Below, one piece after another: positions 7,008 through 14,955 of a DNA stretch of 64,000 bases. Location of the stretch: NCBI RefSeq assembly GCF_000423065.1, contig NZ_AUHG01000017.1, positions 1 through 64,000 on the forward strand, given 5' to 3'. Made by a program: the position numbers and the translations under genes. The notes under the pieces are model-generated. The model did no database searches. It saw only the letters and a program-made list of their open reading frames with translations, and had not been told where the DNA came from. Position 1 is the stretch's first letter. Every line of letters begins with the position of its first letter. The stretch is from Christiangramia echinicola DSM 19838 (GTDB lineage: Bacteria; Bacteroidota; Bacteroidia; Flavobacteriales; Flavobacteriaceae).

Positions 7008-8981
7008 TTATACGTCTAGATCAAAAGTTGCTCTTAATTTGTCTAATAAAGGATTGGATTCTTTCAGTTTCTCATATTTCTCCTGCGGCGTAAAAGCGTA
7101 TTTCTTTGAAATCACCTCGTCTACATGAATATTCAGGGTAATATGTGTATTCCTGAGTTTTGCCTTTAAATAGGTCATCAATCTATTTTCTTCTCTTTCG
7201 AGATCGATCTTCATCGTCTCATTTGGAAAAGTAAGATGAATTTCTCTACCCTGTAGCGTTGGTGTCTGTGATTCAAAAATTGAAGCAAGGATCTTTTCGC
7301 CTTTTCTTTTCAGCCTTTCGGTGTAACTTTTCCATTCTTTAACCAGGTCTTCTTCGGTGAATTCATCATCCATGACCTTTTCTACCGGCATATTTGCCTT
7401 CTGCTGTTCGGCAAGTTCTTTTTTCTTCCCTATGCTTTTAATGGATAGGCCAGATACTTTTTCCCTTTTTATCTCCGGAAAAGCTCTTTTCTGAGGTTCT
7501 TCAACTTTCTGTTGTTGATTTTCTTCAGCCGTTACTGGATCTGAATTTTCTTCTGAATCCTCATTTTGAGGAGTTTTAGTTGCTTCTACAGGTGTCTCTT
7601 TCTGAGCTTCGGTTTCATTCTCGAAATCCTGAGCTTCATTAGAAGGAATAGTATCAGGTTCAAACTGTTTAGGTTGCTCTGAAACTTCATTATTTTCCTG
7701 ATTTGTTTCCCCAGGACTTTCTTCAGAATAATATTTTTCTTCCTCTTCCCTGGCACAGGATTCTACAGCAACCTTTTGCTCCGGTAAATTGTTTTCTTCA
7801 GCAGGGGAGGAAGTATCATGTTCATTCTCCCTAACAAGTTCTTTTTTTTCTGAAGAAATACTTACTGCTTCCTGCTCATAATTTGAAGCAGGAACTATTT
7901 TGCGATCATTCTTTTTTTTTTGAGGATCAAATGTGACTGATGCAAGCTGCATTAAACACAGTTCCACTAAAAGTCTCTGATTGTGACTGGTCTTATATTT
8001 TAAGTCGCAAGAGTTAGCAAGCTCTATAGATTCAAGTAAAAATTGATGTGAAGTCTTTTGAGATTGCTCAAAATATTTTGCTTTGGTTTGTTCGCCAACT
8101 TCTAAAAGTATGATAGTTTTCTGGTCTTTACATACCATAAGATCTCTAAAATGAGAAGCAAGTCCGGCTATAAAATGATGACCATCAAAACCACTGGAAA
8201 GAATGTCGTTGAATTTTACCAGTAAATTAGGGATGTCATTGTCAAGAATTAGATCTGTAATCTGCATGTAGGTATCGTAATCCAACACATTCAGGTTTTC
8301 GGTAACTGCCTGTCTGGTTAGATCATTTCCACTAAAACTCACTACCCGGTCATAAATTGAAAGTGCATCCCGCATGGCACCATCGGCCTTTTGAGCAATA
8401 ATGTGGAGAGCATCATCCTCAGCTTTTACTCCTTCCTGTTCTGCTATATATCCAAGATAATTCTTGGCATCGGTAACAGTGATCCTTTTAAAATCAAAGA
8501 TCTGACATCTGGAAAGGATCGTTGGGATGATCTTATGTTTTTCAGTAGTCGCCAGGATAAAAATGGCATGTTTAGGCGGTTCTTCTAAAGTCTTCAAAAA
8601 AGCATTAAAAGCAGACTGAGATAACATGTGCACCTCATCTATGATATAGACCTTGTAATTTCCAACCTGCGGCGGAATTCTTACCTGGTCTATCAGATTT
8701 CTAATATCGTCTACAGAGTTATTAGAAGCAGCATCAAGCTCAAAGATATTGAAAGCAAAATCCTCATCTGGATCCTGGGTTTCTCTCTGGTTAATCATTT
8801 TGGCAAGAATACGTGCGCAGGTAGTTTTTCCCACCCCACGAGGTCCTGTAAACAATAAAGCCTGGGCCAGATGATTATTATTAATGGCATTTGCCAGGGT
8901 ATTCGTGATCGCCTGCTGGCCCACCACATCTTTAAAGGTTTGCGGCCTGTATTTTCTTGCCGATACTACAAAATGCTCCAT
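7008..8981 (-). CDS. dnaX: DNA polymerase III subunits gamma/tau
   Basis: This is the clamp-loader ATPase. I chose the ATG at 8981 (MEHFVVSARKYRP, 657 aa) because a -7 element (8999-9006) lies just upstream and an earlier in-frame start at 9014 would fall before the transcript. Visible motifs are Walker A GPRGVGKTT, Walker B IIDEVHML, sensor ATTEKHK and the SRC arginine finger ILSRCQIF. The zinc-binding Cys cluster usual between Walker A and DAASNN is absent. Residues about 360-530 form a very acidic, Glu-rich linker, and the C-terminus resembles a tau domain. An A10-G tract at codons 354-357 is a probable slippage site giving a 358-aa gamma form. The gene is co-oriented with miaE, 2 nt downstream. 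Confidence 0.95.
   Translation of the reverse strand: MEHFVVSARKYRPQTFKDVVGQQAITNTLANAINNNHLAQALLFTGPRGVGKTTCARILAKMINQRETQDPDEDFAFNIFELDAASNNSVDDIRNLIDQVRIPPQVGNYKVYIIDEVHMLSQSAFNAFLKTLEEPPKHAIFILATTEKHKIIPTILSRCQIFDFKRITVTDAKNYLGYIAEQEGVKAEDDALHIIAQKADGAMRDALSIYDRVVSFSGNDLTRQAVTENLNVLDYDTYMQITDLILDNDIPNLLVKFNDILSSGFDGHHFIAGLASHFRDLMVCKDQKTIILLEVGEQTKAKYFEQSQKTSHQFLLESIELANSCDLKYKTSHNQRLLVELCLMQLASVTFDPQKKKNDRKIVPASNYEQEAVSISSEKKELVRENEHDTSSPAEENNLPEQKVAVESCAREEEEKYYSEESPGETNQENNEVSEQPKQFEPDTIPSNEAQDFENETEAQKETPVEATKTPQNEDSEENSDPVTAEENQQQKVEEPQKRAFPEIKREKVSGLSIKSIGKKKELAEQQKANMPVEKVMDDEFTEEDLVKEWKSYTERLKRKGEKILASIFESQTPTLQGREIHLTFPNETMKIDLEREENRLMTYLKAKLRNTHITLNIHVDEVISKKYAFTPQEKYEKLKESNPLLDKLRATFDLDV
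7911..7922 (-). promoter_or_regulatory. dnaX: Probable slippage/frameshift site in dnaX (A10-G)
   Basis: On the coding strand the frame reads CAA AAA AAA AAG AAT GAT. A -1 shift, or one extra A in the mRNA, gives AAA GAA TGA, ending Lys-Glu-stop. Loss of one A gives AGA ATG ATC GCA AAA TAG. Both alternatives terminate at once, at the border of the clamp-loader core and the tau-specific region. E. coli dnaX uses A AAA AAG with gamma also ending in Glu before TGA, and Thermus uses transcriptional slippage on A9. Confidence 0.6.
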
Positions 8982-8998
8982 CAAAAAGTATTGAACTA

Positions 8999-9006
8999 CA
9001 AATATA
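8999..9006 (-). promoter_or_regulatory. -7 promoter element for dnaX
   Basis: The top strand reads CAAATATA, which is TATATTTG on the coding strand and matches the Bacteroidota -7 consensus TAnnTTTG. It lies 18 nt upstream of the ATG at 8981, predicting a leader of about 10 nt. Confidence 0.65.
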
Positions 9007-9083
9007 AAAATCACGAGCCTAAAGACTAGTCTGGGGTGGCTTATTTATGAACAAATACGCGAAGAAATCAACATAATTTAACT

Positions 9084-9091
9084 TACATTTG
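9084..9091 (+). promoter_or_regulatory. -7 promoter element for rnpB
   Basis: TACATTTG matches TAnnTTTG exactly and ends 6 nt before the predicted 5' end of the RNase P RNA, the expected spacing to a transcription start. Confidence 0.7.
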
Positions 9092-9097
9092 CCGCTG

Positions 9098-9406
9098 AAG
9101 CAGGCCGCCTTATCGCTCCGACATTATTTCGGGGAGGAAAGTCCGGACACCACAGGGCAGTATAGTGGGTAACGCCCACCGGTCGTGAGATCAGGACCAG
9201 TGCAACAGAAAGAATGTACAGGTTAAGCTGTAGTGAAACCAGGTAAACTCTATGCGGTGCAATGCCATGTAAACCGGCATTTAAGGATCGCCCGTCCGTT
9301 GCCGGAGGGTAGGCAGCTAAAAATTAGTGGCAACGCTAATTTCAGATAAATGATAAGGAGCCCGATCAATTATCGGGTTACAGAATCCGGCTTACAGGCC
9401 TGCTTT
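9098..9406 (+). ncRNA. rnpB: RNase P RNA, bacterial class A
   Basis: This is the catalytic RNA of RNase P, which matures tRNA 5' ends. The closing stem P1 is visible as AAGCAGGCC (9098-9106) pairing with GGCCTGCTT near 9397-9405. Conserved core segments occur in order: GAGGAAAGTCCGGACACCAC, GGGTAACGCCCACCGG, GTGCAACAGAAAG, AACCAGGTAAACTC and, before the 3' end, ACAGAATCCGGCTTACAG. A T-run follows the P1 strand and acts as terminator; its last bases overlap the stop codon of the convergent GH16 gene. The length of about 309 nt is at the short end for class A but usual for Bacteroidota. Confidence 0.95.
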
Positions 9407-9407
9407 T

Positions 9408-10235
9408 TTATTCTTCAACTTGCTTATAAACCCTTACGTAGTCTATCGTGAATTTTTGAGGTAAGATATCAGGATCTACGGGGCCGGCCCAGTTTCCGCC
9501 TAATGCCAGGTTCAGGATCAAATAGAATGGTTTTCTAAAAGGATTATTTTCAACTCCGGCATCATCGATCGTAAAAGTGTGGAAGGAAATATTATCTATT
9601 AAGAATTCGATCTTTTCAGGAGTCCATTCAACAGAGTACACATGAAATTCGGTTGCCAGATCTTTCAGGTTTTTTGTTCCTCCCTTAGATTTTATTCCGT
9701 TATGATTATCCCATGGAAAATGTACAGTAGAATGAACTTCCTGAGGTTCAATGCCTACATGCTCCATAATATCTATTTCTCCTGCGAGCGGATACTCGAT
9801 TTCTTCAAAATTGGCGCCTAACATCCAGATCGCCGGCCATACGCCATTACCTTCAGGTAGTTTAGCCCTTACCTCTACACGGCCATATTTGAATTCGAAT
9901 TTGTCTTTGGTATTAACGCTTCCAGAAGTATATTCTGAATACTGGGTATTCATCCTGTAATTCTGAATATCTGGATCATAGCGTTTATTTTTGTACTCTT
10001 CTTTTAAGGCAGTGATCTCAAGTTTGCCATTTTTAACCCTTACATTTTTCTTTCTTTTTGTGTAGATCTGTTCCTCGAGGTTTCTAATAAATCCAGTTTC
10101 GTAATTCCATTTTTCAGGATCAGGTTTTCCGGAATAATTAAAATCATCATTCCAAACCAATTTATAATTTTGAGCATCCATATTTTGTAAAAATGAACTG
10201 CCTAGAAAAATTAAAAATAGGATGGAGGACCTCAT
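9408..10235 (-). CDS. Secreted glycoside hydrolase family 16 (beta-glucanase/laminarinase-like)
   Basis: This 275-aa protein has a signal peptide (MRSSILFLIFLGSSF, cleaved around QNMDAQ) and a single GH16 domain. The catalytic motif GEIDIMEHVG supplies the ExDxxE nucleophile and acid/base. An aromatic substrate-cleft segment (GNGVWPAIWMLG) precedes it, and the C-terminal end DYVRVYKQ is typical. GH16 enzymes of marine flavobacteria often cleave beta-1,3-glucans such as laminarin; the specificity here is inference. No SusC/D genes are adjacent, so it is not in a polysaccharide utilisation locus. Its start overlaps the upstream 128-aa gene by 4 bp. Its stop codon falls in the T-run of rnpB. Confidence 0.9.
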   Translation of the reverse strand: MRSSILFLIFLGSSFLQNMDAQNYKLVWNDDFNYSGKPDPEKWNYETGFIRNLEEQIYTKRKKNVRVKNGKLEITALKEEYKNKRYDPDIQNYRMNTQYSEYTSGSVNTKDKFEFKYGRVEVRAKLPEGNGVWPAIWMLGANFEEIEYPLAGEIDIMEHVGIEPQEVHSTVHFPWDNHNGIKSKGGTKNLKDLATEFHVYSVEWTPEKIEFLIDNISFHTFTIDDAGVENNPFRKPFYLILNLALGGNWAGPVDPDILPQKFTIDYVRVYKQVEE

Positions 10236-10618
10236 TGAGACTCTGTAGAGACAATACCCTTTGCCCAGATAAGAGCTTCTTCCTTATTATCGAAAAGTTC
10301 GTACGGAACAGGGGAAAAGTTTTTTTCAAAATTGGCGGTTTTCAATCTTCCTAAGTTGTCGCTAAGAACAGCTATGCCTTTTAGGGTATTTACCTGTATA
10401 AGATCAATATAAATTACAGGATTAACATTGTAATTATTTTTTCTGTGCGTTATATAAACAAAATTTTTGTTTCCAAAATGTGAGGTGCATATCTCCCTGA
10501 GATCATCTATATGTTCTTTTTCTATAATAGTATCTTCTTTAACTGTAGACACGACTATAGAATCAAAGAACTCAAGACTTGTAAATTTCAAGTCGAGCTT
10601 TTTATTAGATTTAGTCAT
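10232..10618 (-). CDS. Conserved hypothetical, STAS/SpoIIAA-like
   Basis: This 128-aa soluble protein has no signal peptide or membrane segment. Its alternating strands and helices, ending with FDNKEEALIWAKGI, resemble STAS/SpoIIAA-like proteins common in flavobacteria, where such a final helix caps the fold. The resemblance is by pattern only. It lies 16 nt downstream of rsmD and overlaps the GH16 gene by 4 bp, so it is embedded in the 12623-9408 gene set. I cannot assign a function. Confidence 0.7.
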   Translation of the reverse strand: MTKSNKKLDLKFTSLEFFDSIVVSTVKEDTIIEKEHIDDLREICTSHFGNKNFVYITHRKNNYNVNPVIYIDLIQVNTLKGIAVLSDNLGRLKTANFEKNFSPVPYELFDNKEEALIWAKGIVSTESQ

Positions 10619-10634
10619 GGTTTAATATAGTTAT

Positions 10635-11168
10635 TTATTCGAAGAAACTAAATACGGAACTTCCATATTTCCGAGATTCTCTAAAATTAGGAACATCAGA
10701 AAGATCTGTATGCTTTGAATGTTCCAGGATCAATTGCCCTTCTTCATGGAGTAATTTCTTTTCAAACACTAATTCTGCGATCCTGGTAAATTCTTCTTTT
10801 TCGAGGTTATAAGGTGGATCTGCGAAAATAATATCTGCTTTTACAGGAGCTTTTTCAAGGTATTTAAAAACGTCACTTTTAATAGTGGTAATAGGAAAGT
10901 CAAGCTCTGAAGATGTTTTTTTAATAAACTTCACGCAATCATAATTTGAGTCTACCGCCGTAATATTTTCTGAACCACGTGCAGCAAATTCATAGGAGAT
11001 ATTACCGGTTCCTGAGAATAGGTCCAGAACACTTACCGAAGAAATATGGTATTGGTTATTCAGGATATTGAATAAGGCTTCTTTGGCAACATCTGTGGTG
11101 GGTCTAACCGGCAATTTAGATGGCGCTATTATTCGTCTTCCCTTATGTGTTCCTGAAATAATTCGCAT
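10635..11168 (-). CDS. rsmD: 16S rRNA (guanine966-N2)-methyltransferase
   Basis: This 177-aa Rossmann-fold methyltransferase starts with the family signature MRIISGTHKGRRI, has the SAM loop VLDLFSGTGNISYE and the catalytic ADPPYNL motif near residues 115-121. RsmD methylates G966 of 16S rRNA. The length is typical. Its start codon overlaps the stop of the DUF3822 gene (TAATG), indicating coupling; this pairing is common in flavobacteria. Confidence 0.95.
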   Translation of the reverse strand: MRIISGTHKGRRIIAPSKLPVRPTTDVAKEALFNILNNQYHISSVSVLDLFSGTGNISYEFAARGSENITAVDSNYDCVKFIKKTSSELDFPITTIKSDVFKYLEKAPVKADIIFADPPYNLEKEEFTRIAELVFEKKLLHEEGQLILEHSKHTDLSDVPNFRESRKYGSSVFSFFE

Positions 11169-11986
11169 TATAAAGATTTTATTAGAAGATATTCTGAAAG
11201 CTCTTCCTTAGGTTTTGCTGTTTCTTCAAAAGTAAAAGGATGAAATGGTCCCATAAAGGAAATATTCTTTATGTATTCCCAGGCCATTTTATATTCCTCA
11301 GAGTTTTTATTGATTTCACCTAAAAGGATCAACTCAAATTTCTCTGGATCCAGCTTTAATTGTTCAGCCGTAAATAATAGATAGTATAAAAAATCGTCCT
11401 TAGTGTCGTACTCAAAGCTATTTGCAAATACCAGTTTACCGTTTTCAATTATAACTAGTTCATAAAAATTCTTATGTACATGAAGATAAACCTTTGGAGT
11501 GTCTGATTCTTTAGGTAAAGAAAGAAAAGATTCAATTAAAACACTTAAGCTATGACGATACTCAAATTCTCCATATCTATCAAAGAAATAATTTGTAATG
11601 TTTGCGTAGGGGATATAAACATTTACAGTGTCCTGGCCTATCTTATCAAAAGCAATAAAATCTGTCTTAAGAATCCTGGTATTGAATTTTAAATAACTGG
11701 CTGCGTTATCCTCATCAAATAAATTTTCCGGGACCAGGCTGAAAAGAGCATTATTAAACAAAAGAGCTACCTCATCAACTGGTTGATTAAGTTGCTCTTC
11801 ATGTTCATATAGAAGTTCGATCTTACTCAGTACTTTAATAGGGTCCAGCTGTTTCTCAAAGTCTACCTTTTTGAAATAACAGATCTTATTATCCTTCCTG
11901 TTCAGGATACAAAAAGAAAGTCCATTCAGGCTAACCTGAATGGACAGTTTCTTATATACGTCTTTTTCTTTATTCGTTGTCACCAT
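11168..11986 (-). CDS. DUF3822 family protein
   Basis: This 272-aa cytosolic protein is recognisable as the DUF3822 family by its position directly upstream of rsmD and by its sequence: strands such as LSIQVSLNGLSFCILNR at the N-terminus and VYLHVHKNFYELVIIENGKL in the middle. These suggest an actin-like (ASKHA) fold similar to pilus or T2SS assembly ATPase-like proteins. No catalytic function is established. The start overlaps the end of the upstream 217-aa gene by 17 bp and the stop overlaps rsmD by one base, so all three are probably co-expressed. Confidence 0.8.
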   Translation of the reverse strand: MVTTNKEKDVYKKLSIQVSLNGLSFCILNRKDNKICYFKKVDFEKQLDPIKVLSKIELLYEHEEQLNQPVDEVALLFNNALFSLVPENLFDEDNAASYLKFNTRILKTDFIAFDKIGQDTVNVYIPYANITNYFFDRYGEFEYRHSLSVLIESFLSLPKESDTPKVYLHVHKNFYELVIIENGKLVFANSFEYDTKDDFLYYLLFTAEQLKLDPEKFELILLGEINKNSEEYKMAWEYIKNISFMGPFHPFTFEETAKPKEELSEYLLIKSL

Positions 11987-12623
11987 AAACTTTTGGCCAG
12001 TTACCGCTGGTATTGACCTCGCTCATAGAACCTACGCTAATATATCTACCGTTTACGTCATCAACAGACTGGATTTCATTTTCCTGAAGAACTAATGTTC
12101 TATCCTGATCGTTTAAGATCTTAGCCTTGGCAACTTTTACCTCGAATACCGGAATTTGAGATTCACCTTTCTGGATGGTTCCAGCTTCAAGATCAAATTG
12201 ACCGTCAACACCTTCAATAGGTATATTCATCATATCACGGTATCTTTTCTCATCTCCTTTAAATAAAGAGTCTTTAACTGGTACAAATCCTAAAGTATCA
12301 ATAACAACACTTTCTATGTACTGGTCTACACCATAAGTTTTCTTGTACTCCTCATCAAGGAAAGTAGTATCCCTTCTCTGAGTAATTGCAAATTCAGCAG
12401 TATCAAGGAATTTTACCAGATTATCCCAGTCTCCTGCGAACTCTCCAGCCACCTCTTTATGGGCTAATTGAGAAGACCTAATATCCTTAAGATTACTAAT
12501 AACCTTAGCGTATCTCTTCTCTTTAATTTTGTTGAATTGTATCGGTTCGTAAACCGCGTTGAAAGTAAGATATGCCAGGAAGATAATCACCAACCAAAGA
12601 AGTATCTGAATTACAAATCTCAT
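11970..12623 (-). CDS. Membrane-anchored conserved hypothetical protein
   Basis: This 217-aa protein has one N-terminal transmembrane segment (residues about 4-24, IQILLWLVIIFLAYLTF). A charged region with KEKRYAKVISNLKDIRSSQLAH follows and then a mixed alpha/beta domain that would lie outside the membrane. The N-terminal anchor plus helix gives a pseudopilin-like outline, but there is no clear prepilin cleavage motif, so I leave it unassigned. It is the first gene of the leftward set, with a -7 element at 12668-12675. The 17-bp overlap with the DUF3822 gene suggests a linked function. Confidence 0.75.
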   Translation of the reverse strand: MRFVIQILLWLVIIFLAYLTFNAVYEPIQFNKIKEKRYAKVISNLKDIRSSQLAHKEVAGEFAGDWDNLVKFLDTAEFAITQRRDTTFLDEEYKKTYGVDQYIESVVIDTLGFVPVKDSLFKGDEKRYRDMMNIPIEGVDGQFDLEAGTIQKGESQIPVFEVKVAKAKILNDQDRTLVLQENEIQSVDDVNGRYISVGSMSEVNTSGNWPKVYGDNE

Positions 12624-12667
12624 GTTTTAAAAGTTTATGTTTTAATTTGAAGGTTATTGGTTACACG

Positions 12668-12675
12668 CAAATCTA
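12668..12675 (-). promoter_or_regulatory. -7 promoter element for the 12623-9408 gene set
   Basis: The top strand CAAATCTA is TAGATTTG on the coding strand, an exact TAnnTTTG match. The predicted start near 12661 gives a leader of about 38 nt. Confidence 0.55.
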
Positions 12676-12721
12676 CAACTTTTTTTTATTCGGAAAAGTT
12701 TCTGTGATGAAAATCCATTCT

Positions 12722-12729
12722 TATCTTTG
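12722..12729 (+). promoter_or_regulatory. -7 promoter element for the RecD-like helicase
   Basis: TATCTTTG is an exact TAnnTTTG match and predicts transcription from about 12736. A possible TTG start at 12727 lies inside this element, so the ATG at 12748 is preferred for the gene. Confidence 0.65.
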
Positions 12730-12747
12730 AGATTTTATGCACTTTCT

Positions 12748-14184
12748 ATGGAAAAAACCACTCCGGATTCCTTTTTTAAATTACTAATAGATGATCTTGG
12801 ATTTGCTGCAACTCATAAACAGGATGTTGCCTTAAAAATGCTGTCTGAATTCGTCGTTAATGGAGGGAAGGACAGGCTTTTTCTTTTAAGAGGATTCGCC
12901 GGAACCGGGAAAACCACTATTATAAGTACACTGGTTAAAAATTTATGGAAGATAAGAAAGTCTGGTGTTCTACTCGCACCCACGGGACGCGCAGCCAAGG
13001 TGATCTCTAATTACTCTAAGAAGGAAGCTTTTACCATCCATAAAAAGATCTACTTTCCGAAGAAATCGAGTGGAGGCGGAGTTCAATTCACCTTGCAACC
13101 CAATAAACATAAGAATACTTTATTTATAGTAGATGAAGCCTCGATGATCTCTGATGATGGGGGGAATTCTAAACTATTTGAAAATGGATCTCTTTTAGAT
13201 GATCTAATTCAATATGTATATCAGGGACATAATTGCCAGTTAATCCTTATTGGTGATACCGCTCAGTTACCTCCTGTAAAAATGGATCTTAGTCCTGCTC
13301 TGGAAGAGGACAAACTTCGAATGAACTATGATAAAGAAGTTTCGTTCATTGAATTGGATGAAGTGGTACGGCAGGGAGAAGGAAGTGATATTCTGCATAA
13401 TGCCACTTTGATCAGGGAATCTCTTCAGGAAGGGTTTTATGAAAGTTTCAAATTTGAAATATCTCAAAATGCCGATGTAGTTCGTCTCGTAGATGGATAC
13501 GAGATCATGGATGCTATTCAGGATTCTTACGGTGTCAATGGATATGAAGATACCAGTATCATTGTGCGTTCTAATAAAAGAGCGAATCTATATAATCAAC
13601 AAATTAGATCTCGAATACTTTTTCAGGAAGAAGAACTTTCTGCAGGAGATTATCTAATGGTGGTCAAAAACAACTATTTCTGGGTTAAACCAACCAGCGA
13701 GGCTGGTTTCATTGCTAATGGGGATATTGTAAAAGTGCTTGAAATATTCGGTTTTAAAGAGCTTTACGGTTTCCGTTTTGCTGAAGTTCAGGTTCAAATG
13801 GTAGATTACCCCAAGATGCGACCATTTGAAACTGTCATCATGCTGGATACATTAACTAGTAATACACCTTCTTTAACATATGATGAATCTAATAAGCTTT
13901 ATGAAGAAGTGAAAAAAGATTATGCCGATGAAAGGTCTAAGTATAAGCAGTTCATGAAGATCAAGAATAATAAATACTTTAATGCCCTGCAGATCAAATT
14001 CTCTTATGCCATCACCTGTCATAAATCTCAGGGTGGCCAATGGAAAAATGTTTTTATAGAACAGCCTTATTTGCCAAATGGTGTTGGAAAGGAATATTTA
14101 AGATGGCTCTATACAGCCATTACCAGGGCAGAGGATAAATTGTATCTTATTGGTTTTGGAGATGATTTTTTCGCATCTAACTAA
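12748..14184 (+). CDS. RecD-like superfamily 1 DNA helicase / AAA ATPase
   Basis: This 478-aa ATP-dependent helicase starts at ATG 12748, chosen because the upstream TTG lies in the promoter. Motifs run in order: Walker A GFAGTGKTT (49-57), motif Ia LAPTGRAAKV, Walker B LFIVDEASMI, motif III LIGDTAQLPP, the late motif ITCHKSQGGQW and motif VI YTAITRAEDKLYLIG. The arrangement fits RecD/RecD2-type 5'-3' helicases, probably with a role in recombination or repair. It lacks the long N-terminal domain of full RecD2 and is often annotated exodeoxyribonuclease V alpha-like. kdsB follows after 24 bp. Confidence 0.88.
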   Translation: MEKTTPDSFFKLLIDDLGFAATHKQDVALKMLSEFVVNGGKDRLFLLRGFAGTGKTTIISTLVKNLWKIRKSGVLLAPTGRAAKVISNYSKKEAFTIHKKIYFPKKSSGGGVQFTLQPNKHKNTLFIVDEASMISDDGGNSKLFENGSLLDDLIQYVYQGHNCQLILIGDTAQLPPVKMDLSPALEEDKLRMNYDKEVSFIELDEVVRQGEGSDILHNATLIRESLQEGFYESFKFEISQNADVVRLVDGYEIMDAIQDSYGVNGYEDTSIIVRSNKRANLYNQQIRSRILFQEEELSAGDYLMVVKNNYFWVKPTSEAGFIANGDIVKVLEIFGFKELYGFRFAEVQVQMVDYPKMRPFETVIMLDTLTSNTPSLTYDESNKLYEEVKKDYADERSKYKQFMKIKNNKYFNALQIKFSYAITCHKSQGGQWKNVFIEQPYLPNGVGKEYLRWLYTAITRAEDKLYLIGFGDDFFASN

Positions 14185-14208
14185 TTATTACTTTTACTGA
14201 AAAATTTT

Positions 14209-14955
14209 ATGAGAGGATCAGCACAAAATAAGGTCATCGCCATGATTCCTGCGCGTTATGAGGCTTCGAGATTTCCGGGGAAATTAATGAAGGATCTTAA
14301 TGGTAAGACCGTAATTACCCGAACTTATGAAGCTGCTGTAAATACTGGCCTTTTTGATGACGTGTATGTAGTTACAGATAGTAATAAGATCTTCGATGAA
14401 ATTGTGAATGAAGGTGGTCAGGTAATTAAAAGTGATAAAGAACATGAATGTGGCAGTGACCGTATTGCAGAAGCTGTTGAGCACATGAATGTTGATATTG
14501 TTGTAAATGTTCAGGGTGACGAACCTTTTATAGATAAAAACAGCCTGGCGAAACTTCTGGAAGTTTTTAAACAGGAAGGGGCAGAGGAGATAGATCTTGC
14601 ATCATTAAAAACACCGCTTTTAGAAAGCGACGATATAACTAATCCTAATAATGTAAAGGTGATTACCGGGAAAGATGATTTTGCTCTTTATTTCTCAAGA
14701 TTCCCTATACCATATCCAAGAGATACTTCTGCCAATGTCACATATTACAAGCATATCGGGATCTATGCTTTTAGAAAATCAGCCTTGATGGACTTCTACC
14801 GTCTACCTATGTTACCATTGGAAGCTGCTGAAAAAATAGAATGCATTAGATATCTTGAGTATGGTAAGAAGATCAAAATGGTTGAAACCAGTGTGAAAAG
14901 TATAGGTATAGACACTCCTGAAGATTTAGAAAAAGCCAGGAAAATATTTAGTTAG
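14209..14955 (+). CDS. kdsB: 3-deoxy-manno-octulosonate cytidylyltransferase (CMP-Kdo synthetase)
   Basis: This 248-aa enzyme activates Kdo with CTP for lipopolysaccharide inner-core synthesis. Signature sequences are [15 protein letters not shown] (N-terminal nucleotide-binding loop), NVQGDEPFI and the C-terminal [11 protein letters not shown]. The length is standard. It lies 24 bp after the helicase gene and may share its transcript. It overlaps the 3' end of the convergent photolyase gene by 8 bp. The matching Kdo-8-phosphate phosphatase (kdsC) is at 26893-27408, so the pathway genes are dispersed. Confidence 0.96.
   Translation: MRGSAQNKVIAMIPARYEASRFPGKLMKDLNGKTVITRTYEAAVNTGLFDDVYVVTDSNKIFDEIVNEGGQVIKSDKEHECGSDRIAEAVEHMNVDIVVNVQGDEPFIDKNSLAKLLEVFKQEGAEEIDLASLKTPLLESDDITNPNNVKVITGKDDFALYFSRFPIPYPRDTSANVTYYKHIGIYAFRKSALMDFYRLPMLPLEAAEKIECIRYLEYGKKIKMVETSVKSIGIDTPEDLEKARKIFS

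Noticed and set aside
8982-9014. Upstream start of dnaX
   Set aside because: The first codons overlap and precede the predicted promoter, and homologues start at MEHFVVSARKYRP.
9408-10235. GH16 as part of a polysaccharide utilisation locus
   Set aside because: No SusC/SusD pair, sulfatase or sensor lies nearby; it sits in a set with rsmD and DUF3822.
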